Source of the DNA: Mastigias papua
Lineage: Eukaryota; Cnidaria; Scyphozoa; Rhizostomeae; Mastigiidae
Assembly: GCA_964019165.1 (NCBI GenBank)
Contig: OZ025267.1
Location: forward strand, 13,362,569-13,426,568
Direction: 5' to 3'
Length of the DNA: 64,000 nucleotides
In this document: positions 14,131-64,000 of the stretch, in pieces
Position numbering within the stretch: the stretch's first letter is position 1
How the letters are laid out: each line of letters opens with the position of its first letter
Made by a program: the position numbers and the translations under genes
The notes under the pieces: generated by a model
What the model saw: only the letters and a program-made list of their open reading frames with translations
What the model was told of the DNA's origin: nothing
Database searches by the model: none

Positions 14131-15357
14131 GATCGAAAACCTTAAAAAGTAAAGGAGTTACTGGCTTGCGACGTGACAGCTCATCGTTTTCAGAGAAACG
14201 TAATGTGTATGGTGTCCGCTTCTTTGAAGTTTTCTGTGTTTGCAACAAAGAATCAGTGTCCGCTGTCCGTCTTAAAGAAGAGTCCTTCTTATTGACAGTC
14301 CTGCTTATAGAATGCGAACATACAACATTTCCTAAAGAATTTGGCAGGGACTTTCAATACGTGTCCGCCTTAACGAAGTGTCCATTTTATATAAGTGTCC
14401 GCCTGGAGAGAGTTGATTGTATTTCCGTTAAAAAGTGCTGAAATCGTAAAGACTGTTATTTGAATAGCTTGTTGCGGTTAACCATACCTAAACACGCTCA
14501 CTGTCTTATCTCTCTTGTCGGACGCTGGTGTATAACCATAACATTACCCTCACTTGTTAGTACACTCAAACGCAATCTATCTAAAAGCAGCAAAACAAAA
14601 GCACAGCTCGAATGAAAAAGTAAAATGTTCTTAAGATAATGTCGCATGCTCTTTCCGCACTTCATGAACAACGTGATCCATGAATATTCACGATATAGCT
14701 TTTTAAGCAAATGATGAAAGTTTTCGATTTAAATCATATGTGACAGGGATTATTTTACAAACTAAGGGGTATTATAGAATCAAAGTATTATTATTATTCA
14801 GTGCCCTTTTGCTCCTGGTTGTCCCCTTGCCCTACTGTTGTTCCGATGTCCCTGCGTATGACTTTTCCTATCTATCCTCAAGTCCTACCCTTCCTTCATA
14901 GGCACGGGCCTTTGTAATCAAACCAACTGAAATAAGTAGACTGTTATCGTGGAGGCGCATGGTGGTGATATCGTCCATGTTGTGTTGATGTGTTCTTTAG
15001 TTTTTGCTGGTAGTTGATTGGTTCATTGCACAGCTGAATCTACCCAGACCTCTAGTCCACGTTCCCTATGCGCACGCATCCATTTGTAAGTTCACTTGGT
15101 TTGCCATTGAAGTCACATGGCGTCGAAGACTGTCGATATAGTATATATTATGATTGACTTTTCTGTGGCTAATATGATAGACAAGTAAAGTCTGTCTATA
15201 GTATTTATAATATCCACGTTATTGCAAGGTACTTTTATTGTTGGTTTTGGTATTTTACTCTGGAAAAGACTGTAGTGTTGGCATTTTTTATCTGGTCGAA
15301 TCATAGGCCGTTCCCCTCGCTCTACAAGGCTGGAGAGCAGGTTATTTGTTTTCGATC
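14131..15357. other. LARP1 upstream region; repeat traces
   Basis: No gene seen. 14190-14425 has repeated 'gtgtccgc' units about 30-90 bp apart and matches the 9.1-kb repeat in inverse. The last few hundred bases before 15358 should hold the LARP1 promoter and 5' UTR. An in-frame stop (TAG, 15304-15306) precedes the start codon with no ATG between, which fixes the start. A pyrimidine-rich tract at 15311-15323 ('ttcccctcgctct') is noted without evidence that transcription starts there. Confidence 0.4.
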
Positions 15358-56308
<40,951 letters not shown>

Positions 56309-58538
56309 GTGTGGGAAACAGCACAACACCTTTAAAGAATGGCTGCGTATGGAGAACACAAATGAACTCATTCAGTAATTTGAAATCTTGCAGACAGCTT
56401 ATTTTATTTCTAGGATTTGTTGTTGTTATTATTTGTCGTAATGTGTGGAGCATTGAGCTCAACACTCATTGAATGTGTTTTTAGATTTGATGGTGATATC
56501 TGTAGGTCCTTTTATTAGTTGATTCTTACCATATTGAGAGTACCTTGTTATATATATATAGCGCTGCTATGTCGTAGCTGAAGATGTAAAACGGCAATTT
56601 TGATATGATTTGTACGTTGTTCTATCCAAGCAACTTTTCCTTGGGTGTCAGGGATCTTAGCCGTTTGTTCATATCATACTGAAATTTATCACTCTTCAGT
56701 TCTCCTTGAAAATTTTAAAAGACTTGACGTGAATTCATCGGTAAGATCATACAAAAGATCTAATAGAAGCACTACTTTTTTAGTAGTCGGGCACTTATCA
56801 TTTGTTATTACCTTTATTAGTGTTATTGGCAGTATTGTTGTATTCGTATTAATATTTTTTCTAATACTGAAAGTGATTGATTATTGAGGCTAGATCAGCG
56901 TACAATGTGTATTGTAATTCAGTAAAGGAGAATTAGGTTTGTGGGTATTGGCTGCAGTTGGTAGCTCAGTGTTGTTTTACAAAGCAGTCTCATCAATTAT
57001 CATAGACATATTTTCATACATATTATGTACCTAATGAAGAATCGTTGACAGATGAATAAGATTTTGTAAGTGTTTTCATGTTGCTTATGTAAACAGTGAG
57101 TTGCTAGTTGGTTGTAACATTTGCTTCTCGCCTAGATTCTTAATTCCAGTTGCTTTCAACTATAACCCGCCATTTAGTCCAGGCCGAGTTTTATCATTGC
57201 TGAATATATAGCTAGATCCAGGTTAAATGCTTTCATTTATTAAGTTCTCTATCTCTTTTGCTGGATAAGTACTTAGTGCCAATTGATAGCCATCGTCTTC
57301 CTATAGACGATTGAATCAGTGTTATATATTCGTATGTCCACCTCCAAAATGCCAAATTGATTTTTCAGTGATCTTCATTCACTAGTTTTTTAAGCCATTT
57401 TGATTAGATCTTCATTGACATAGAACATTCAAGATAATTTGGAGAGTAATGCCCTCCAGTTCTACATGAATTTTGTCATTTCACTGATCCAATGGATAGT
57501 GGTGACTTATGTTTATTCTGGTTGATTATGTCGACCAGGTGATACCCAAATATTGACTGTATTTTAGTGTGTAGATACTCTTGCTTAGCCTGATTACTTC
57601 CATGTAATCTTTTTTCAAATTGTGTTTTATCGCGTTTCATGTTTATCTCAGGCCGATGCTTGCTTAATTATATGATAAGATATTTCCTTCTGCACTTCAT
57701 CTACACAAAAGATGTAATTTTCTGCGTTTTGCCCTGTGCTGTCCTGCTAGCCACTAATCTCTTTCCTAGAATTAGTAGGGTTTGTAATAAGGCTGTGTAG
57801 GTGTCTGAAAGAGGAATTATATATTGATTCTTATAAAATGACTTTCTGTTTTATTGGAGTGGAATAATACATTTAGTAGAGTCTTGAGAATATTGTTTTA
57901 CAATGCACGATCTCTTAGCAACGCCCCTCAGTATCTGTTTTAGTTAAGTCAAGGTTTGCTCCTTCAAAAGAAATGTGTTTCATTCGTCATGTTTATCATA
58001 ATTCGGAAAATTGTTTTCAAAATTTCTTTCTGTAAGTACATGTGTTCTCTTTGTTTCTGTTAGGGTGCGTTACTGTCACCGGTAGTCGCCTGCCGTCTCG
58101 TTCTGTAGTTCTTTCATGATTAATCCAGGCCCCCAGTCGGTCCATAATCCCAAACTTCCCAAAATTTTGCCTTTCTCAAAAATCCAGAATTATTCAAAAA
58201 ATTGGACAAAAACCTTAATGTTACGAAATTTTTCGAGATTTCAGGTTTGATGTCAGATATTATTAATGATATTAAAGGAAAGAAGCATAAAAAAGTAAAG
58301 AATTTTAAGATAATAAAGTTCTCTTGAAACATTAGAATATCTAAGAGAATACTTGAACATGCAAAATGTAAGCTTAGTCATATTATATCAACAAACCAAC
58401 TAACAAAATATTTCAAAAAGTACAATCTTTGAAGTGCGCAACTAAATTATCAAGAGGTTATGATATGGAAATTGTGATTGTTGTTTTTAAGCTACTATAT
58501 TGTCTTCTTATTATACTTAGTGCCAATCTAAGATAAAG
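56309..58538. other. LARP1 3' UTR and flank, no gene recognised
   Basis: AT-rich sequence after the stop. I see no AATAAA close to the stop; one occurs at 58312-58317, 2 kb downstream, so either the 3' UTR is long or a variant signal is used. No protein-coding or RNA gene recognised. Confidence 0.45.
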
Positions 58539-58874
58539 TTGTATTGCGATCAGCTGATTTTTATTGGGGAAAATACGGCTCTTTTCATCAATAAAGAAAA
58601 GAAATTTTCAGAGCAATATTTGACAGAAGCCTTTGAATTATCTCAAAAACCGCACACTGTCACACGATCAGTTATTCTCGGAAATAGCCTACACGACATG
58701 GACCATGTTTTTACACAGGCCAGATTTCTAGGAAAAGATGCTTGTCAATCACGACACCGCTCTGACCTCCCATTGGTCAAGTACTGCATAGCCTGCTTTA
58801 CATGTTTACCACCAGAAGACAACGAAGAATTTCCTCAGACTGCGCCCCCTGGAAATAAAGGGAACAGGGCTTGA
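58539..58874 (+). CDS. unrecognised 111-codon open frame
   Basis: Open frame beginning with an alternative-start codon rather than a certain ATG, encoding 'FSEQYLTEAFELSQK' and 'KYCIACFTCLPPEDNEEF'. I recognise no family. Its 3' part overlaps one arm of an inverted repeat (58758-58785 and 58971-58996, both with a 'cattggtc' core), so it may be an exon-like piece of a mobile element or chance. Not supported as a gene. Confidence 0.15.
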   Translation: MYCDQLIFIGENTALFINKEKKFSEQYLTEAFELSQKPHTVTRSVILGNSLHDMDHVFTQARFLGKDACQSRHRSDLPLVKYCIACFTCLPPEDNEEFPQTAPPGNKGNRA

Positions 58875-59904
58875 GGGCACGGAAAGGGTACAAAAAATGG
58901 AGAGACTCCAGCCAGGCATTGTATTATGGTATTCCACGTGTAATAGATTCTAGGCAGTATTGTTATCTGACCAATGAGAGGTCGGAGCGAAGTTGTGATT
59001 TGTCCGCATGTTCTAGGAGTATTTTGCTTGAAATGACACTATGAAAGCATAGATGTTCTCATCGAATCCACATTGCTTATTAACAGCGTAATATCTCAAT
59101 GAGAAGCGACACGTTTTCCATTCTTTTGCGTTCCGCTGTTATTTAAATACGTAGGTTTTGTCGAACCTTGTTTTGCTTCAGATTTGTTGAATCCAAAGCC
59201 CTTTTAACGCGGTCAAATTTTGTCGAATCATCATAATCTTTTATCGCATATATAAAAGCCAAACTGCTGTTTGGAACATAGAAGAGCAGGTTGCTTCAGG
59301 ATCATTTCTTGTCAAATTATCTACTCCATAATACATCTATGTAAAAATTGTCTTTTCACAACTATCAGAACCATTAAAATTTCTACAGCGGCGACCTGTC
59401 CCTTTGAAAACTTTGCAACCATCAAGGCTTTAAAAGGAAAGTATAGAGCCCTGCCCAAATTTTCTTGACTTTCACTCTACAACGCTTGACAAAAATCAAG
59501 CATTATCGAGTGGAGGGAGACCCCAATCTTATTTTTGCCTTTCTTTCCTGTGCACATACGTAAACTCTGAATTTTCGACTGTACAGTCAAGCTTCAAGTC
59601 GAACACTCTCTGCAAAACCTCTAACAATACAAATTTCAACCGCATTCGCCCGATATTTTTGACCTCGATCAAATTTGACTTGAGAACGCTCCATATTACT
59701 ATAAAAGGTGGTCGAACGCTCTTAACATTTTACTTGACACACATGTAGAGCATTGTCGAGTAAAAACTCGAGAAAGTCGAGAGCGATTTGTCAGGGCATA
59801 AGCCCACCGCCCACTGCAGATTTTGTCTTTTAAAGGTGAAGATTTCTGTCGTTGGTCTTTCGAAGATAAAGTTCTGCCGTGTGCGGTAACCAAAGATGAA
59901 GATT
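58875..59904. other. no gene recognised
   Basis: Non-coding sequence with short repeated 'gtcgaac' and 'tcgagaa' motifs between 59580 and 59790. It ends in AAT-rich microsatellite sequence. Confidence 0.4.
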
Positions 59905-60641
59905 TTGTCTGAATAATAATGATGATAGTAATAATAATAATAAATAGTAGAAATGCGAAATTAGCTCTAGAAACAGCAAATAATGCTCTAAAACATATAA
60001 TGAAAAGGCTTGAACAGCAGCTATCATTGACAGAAGTGAATGAACTGATTTGTGCCACCGCGTCAGCAGTTGCAGAAGCCTTAGGCTTGCAATCAAGAAC
60101 AAGGATACACAAGAGACCAGAAACACCGAAATGAAAAAAAGAATTGAAAGAGAAATTCAGAAGATAAGAGGAGATATTTCAAGGCTATCAGACATGAATA
60201 AAGAAGGCCAACTAAAAGAAAAGGGAAGGAAATTGATGAGAAAGCTTAATATAAGATGCAGATATGACATCCCAACTGTTGTTGAAAAACTCAAGCAGCA
60301 GCTACAAGCAAAATCTCAGAGATTAAGACGGTATGACAAACGGTAAAGTTTTTTCATCAGAACAAAATATACGAACAAAATGCCAAAAAGTTTTACAGAG
60401 AACTAGGAAAGAAGAATGTAATAATCCACCAAGCACCTGAAAAGAAATCTGTTGAAGATTTTTGGTCTAGCATCTGGGAAGAAGAAAAACGTCACAATGT
60501 GAATGCAGAACGGATTAGGCGACTAGAGGATGACAACCAAAACATACCGGAACAAGTATGGTCAGATATTTCTATAGAAGAGACAAAAATAGCAATCAAA
60601 AGATCCAAAAATTGGAAATCCCCTGGGAATGATGGAATCGC

Positions 60642-61301
60642 AAACTACTGATAAACAAAACCATAATAGAAATGACCAAAAGTAAAAAAAGGAATTTAAC
60701 AACAGCTTGGATAGATTATAAGAAGGCTTTCGATTCTGTCTCTCATAGCTGGGTATTAAAATGTATTGAAATGTTTAAGATATCACCAATTATAAGAGAG
60801 TTTATGAAATCAAGCATGAAAAAATGGATGACAACTCTTTATTTATATCATGAGAAAGGGGCATTAAAATCGAGAAAGATAAACATCAATAATGGAAACT
60901 TCCAAGGGGACTCACCATCACCACTTCTTTTCTGCATTGCACTTGCTCCTCTCTCCGCACTCATCAATAAAAGTGGATACGGTTTCAAACTAAACAACAT
61001 GGTCATCAATCATTTATTCTACATGGATGATCTGAAAACCTTTGCTAAAAATGATGATGAGCAGCAAAGAATACTCACTATCGTAAAAGACTTCAGTGAC
61101 GATATAAAGATGGAGTTCGGGCTTGAAAAATGTGCAAAAGCTACATTCAAAAAAGGAAAGTTAACGTCTACGGAAAGCATAAGCCTTGGCCTGGATACCT
61201 TTATACAAGATCTAGAGCAAGATACTACATATAAATACCTTGGCATAAATGAAGGGGATGGAATTCAGCATGCAAAAATGAAAGAGAAAATACGAAAATA
61301 A
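60642..61301 (+). pseudogene. R4/Dong-like RT palm domain
   Basis: Open frame with RT motifs 'TTAWIDYKKAFDSVSHSWVL' (catalytic D), 'GDSPSPLLFCIALAPLS', the 'FYMDDLKTFA' catalytic box, and 'MEFGLEKCAKATFKKG'. It ends in an early stop after 'MKEKIRK', where the first copy reads through. It belongs to the element described at 59905. Confidence 0.9.
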
Positions 61302-61688
61302 TACTATAGGCTCATTCGGCTAGTACTAAGATCAGAACTCAATGCTATCAACAGAACCAATGCAAATAACACCCTTGCAGTCCCAGTTGTAGCCTACAGT
61401 TTTAACATCATTAACTGGACTGTAGAAGATCTTAAAAAAATGGAGCGCAAAACAAGGAAGCTGCTGACCATGGGAAAAATGCACCATCCCAAAGCAGAGA
61501 AAAATAGGCTTTACTTACCAAGAAAATCTGGTGGAAGAGGTCTTATTCAAATTGAAAGAAGTTATAAAACCACAACCATAGGCCTTAATGCATATATATA
61601 GATAAAACTGAGGATAAGCTTCTTTGCATTGTTCGAGACCACGACAAGACTAGGAATACAAAGTCATTGAACTACGAAGCTGCAAAAT

Positions 61689-62561
61689 TTGAGAAATAAG
61701 CTTGATATACCAAGTATGGCTATCATGGTAAACGAGACTGCAATCGAGTGTGCCAGACGTATTAAACACAAGACCAAAGACCTAGCACTAGAGCAGCTAC
61801 AAGGCATTTTGAAAGAAAAGCCTTTATATGGACAATACCCAAAGAGATTACATGACAACGATGTTAATGACATTGAAACATATAAATGGCTATCAACATC
61901 AGGCCTAAAATCAGAGACTGAAGAATTTATCTTTGCAGCTCAAGATCAATGTCTGAAAACCAACTACTGTCGACACAAAATCTTAAAAGATGGGACCAGC
62001 CCAATGTGCAGGATCTGCAGCAAACAGCAAGAGACAATAGACCACCTTGTCTCCCGATGCTCAGAATTAGCGAAAACAGAATATACACAAAGGCATAACA
62101 GAACAGCAGCCTATATCCATTGGAGATTTTGTAAGCACTACAATATCAAGGTAACTAACAAATACTATGAACATGAGAACAATGAAACCACTATATTATG
62201 GGACATGCCAATTCAAACTGACAGAAAAATCAAAGGCAACAGACCTGATATAATAGTGAAGGACAAAAATCAGAGAACTTGCCAGCTAATTGAAATATCA
62301 GTCCCCACAGAAAGAAACACCTCTATAAAAACGACAGAGAAACTCTCAAAATACGAGGACCTGGAAATTGAAATTGAGAAAATGTGGGATATGAATACCA
62401 TGACAATACCAATAATAATAGGTGCCCTTGGTCTGTCTGGTAAAAAAGGGATGAAAAAGTACATCAATAAAATTCCAGCAAGCATATCAATTCAAGAGAC
62501 TCAAAAGTGTGTCCTCCTTGGGACTGCTCATATTCTGAGGAGGATTTTGTCCATCAAGTAA
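61689..62561 (+). pseudogene. R4/Dong-like zinc knuckle and endonuclease
   Basis: Open frame of 290 codons, C-terminal part of the same element. It contains a C-x2-C-x8-H-x4-C knuckle ('CRICSKQQETIDHLVSRC') and a restriction-like endonuclease ('RPDIIVKDKNQRTCQLIEIS', 'KYEDLEIEIEKMW'), then the ending 'TAHILRRILSIK', which aligns with 'TAHVLRRALSI' of the copy at 17600. The Asp of the second RLE motif is Glu here (LIEIS against LIDMS). Confidence 0.88.
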
Positions 62562-62589
62562 ACTATACCACCCTGATGAGAACCTCAAG

Positions 62590-64000
62590 TTCTTGGAATG
62601 AACTCGGTTTTATCAGTAAGAAAGCAGGAATCGAAAGGTAGCAATTTTGGATACAAATACTACAATTGCAAGCTTCACCAGACCAATTTTTAATGTTTTT
62701 GATAAAGGTATAGACCGTATTGCTGCTCTTAATCACATCAGGTATACTGTTCAAAGCATGCTCCCCCTATAAGATATTGAGTTTGTGCCGAAGGAAGCTG
62801 CTAATGCCTTGGGAAGTGTGAGAAAGTCTTTAATTCTCAAATTGTAATTTCTTTTCTTTCCTTGCAAATAAAAAGGAAAGAAGGGTTTTGAACATGAATA
62901 GCTTTTCCTTCATTTTTAACAAGCAACTCATCAAATGGAGCAGCATAGTCTCTCAATAGAATGCGAAGTGCCCGTTTATGAACCCTGTTAATTTCCTTAT
63001 TAGCAGTTTTTCCACAGAACATCCAAATGAGAGGAGAACACCTGAAGTTTGGCACAACACAGGAATTATAAAGTAATTTGCATTTTGGTTGATCAATTAT
63101 CTTAGCTATTCTGGAAAGGGCACTAATATGTTTGCTTTAAGGCAGAAAGGGATTTGACATGTTCATCAAAACTCAGCTTAGAATCAATTATAACCCCGTG
63201 TAGTTTGGCTTTGTCGACGGTTGTAATGGCCATCTTATCTATCTCCATGCAGAGTTTGCAGTCATTATCCAAACCCATGAACATAACCTGAAATTTGGAT
63301 GGGTTTACAACCATCATATTAGATTCAAACCAGATAAGAGTCTTTTGTATATCATTTTCCAGCCTTGAAATCACTCCTTCTAGTTTGAAATCATACGCAA
63401 AAATTGCATTATCATCAGCAAAATTGCATAATTGAGAGTCTTCTATGAAGTAGATAAGATCGTTTATATAGATGTTTAAATAGTAGTGGACCTAGAACTG
63501 ATTATTGTGGTACACCTGATTTAAAGCGAAGAGCTGTACGTAGAGTTTATTCTGATTTGCTGTTTCCGAGATGTCAGGTAGTGGAAAATAAGTCTTAAAC
63601 TATCATTCCCAAAACCATATGCCTCAAGCTTTCCTATTAGAAGTTCATGATATACAATCAAAAGTATTGGAGAGGTCGATGGGAACCATTCCAGCTATTC
63701 TTCTATTGTCAATGCTTTTTCGGCACTGCTCAACAAGTCTCATAAGAGCATATTGTGGGGTATAGTTCTCATGAAATGCACAAAATAAATTGGAGAATTT
63801 AGGAACCATAAAGGGTAAAATTTGGTGCAATAGCACCCTTTGATAGATCTTAGAGATTGAAGACAGTACACTTATTGGACGAAAATTTTCTTTAATTGAA
63901 TTGTCATCCTTCTTGAAAATTGGAGTGACATCTGCAAGTTTTAAGAATATTAGGGAACGCACTGGTGCTAATAGCATTGTTAATATCATATATAATCTCT
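62590..64000 (-). mobile_element. CR1/L2-like retrotransposon, RT domain, runs off right edge
   Basis: Minus strand, entering from the right edge: 'LADVTPIFKKDDNSIKENFR' and 'PISVLSSISKIYQRVLL' (RT fingers), 'GMVPIDLSNTFDCIS' (motif A), a broken palm region, 'TLIWFESNMMVVNPSKFQVM' and 'ITTVDKAKLHGVIIDSKLSF' (after the YxDD box), 'SPLIWMFCGKTANKEINRVH', then 'SGEACNCSICI' near 62660. The frame breaks several times. This is the most complete CR1-like copy in the window. It ends next to the 3' end of the R4/Dong-like element. Confidence 0.9.

Larger units (their letters stand above)
59905..62575 (+). mobile_element. R4/Dong-like RLE retrotransposon with internal deletion
   Basis: Second copy of the family seen at 17391, here on the + strand. 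Its 5' end emerges from an AAT-rich microsatellite (59912-59944). It keeps an N-terminal coiled segment ('RNAKLALETANNALKHIMKR', 'IEREIQKIRGDISRLSD'), the pre-RT block ('EDFWSSIWEEEKRHN', 'SKNWKSPGNDGIAN'), then jumps directly to 'LLINKTIIEMTKSKKRN': the RT segment normally between these (about 100 or more residues, including 'YRPI') is missing. Downstream RT, knuckle and endonuclease are present. Non-functional, with several stops. Confidence 0.88.

Overview
This window reads as nuclear DNA of an invertebrate animal, most likely a cnidarian (anthozoan-like). That placement is inference: it rests on an intron-rich gene with GT-AG and GC-AG introns, AT-rich intergenic DNA, long (TA)n, (CA)n and (ATT)n microsatellites, and decayed copies of many animal transposon classes (CR1/L2-like, R4/Dong-like, Penelope-like, Ty3/gypsy, hAT, Tc1/mariner, tRNA-derived SINEs). 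Nothing looks bacterial, and I see no operons or CRISPR arrays. 

Only one host gene can be supported, but it can be read from end to end. It is LARP1 (La-related protein 1), on the + strand from the ATG at 15358 to the TAA at 56308, in 22 coding exons. The exon phases chain without a break and the exons sum to 3594 nt (1197 residues plus stop). In order the protein has an acidic/Ser-rich N-terminus, an RG-rich tract, the La motif, the 'DRTGN' and 'SRAKM' central block, a PAM2-like motif, the three-repeat DM15 cap/TOP-binding region, and an unusual His/Lys/Gly-rich C-terminal exon. Two introns appear to use GC-AG splice sites. The known role of the family is to bind the cap and 5' terminal oligopyrimidine tract of ribosomal-protein mRNAs under mTORC1 control. 

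Layout. 1-15357 is a transposon graveyard: CR1-like fragments; a hAT transposase split by a Penelope-like element that itself holds an IR/DR Tc1-like element and a SINE (3660-8700); a 563-bp MITE with TTA target duplications (11048-11610); and a gypsy pol relic on the minus strand (12690-14130). 15358-56308 is the LARP1 locus. Its introns hold a 5'-truncated R4/Dong-like retrotransposon set in ATT repeats (17391-19192), a 3.6-kb foldback element with ~725-bp inverted arms and GAGA flanks (19525-23117), a hAT C-terminal relic, SINE copies bounded by a recurring ~25-bp motif, a 35-bp tandem array abutting a splice acceptor (35113-35409), a 33-bp minisatellite with a palindromic core (48475-49255), and two further retrotransposon relics. 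56309-64000 is the 3' flank: about 3.6 kb without a recognised gene, a second R4/Dong-like element with an internal deletion (59905-62575), and a CR1-like element running off the right edge on the minus strand. 

I found no multi-gene system. The most unusual content is structural: nested transposons, a large intronic hairpin, and tandem repeats placed at or mimicking splice signals inside LARP1.
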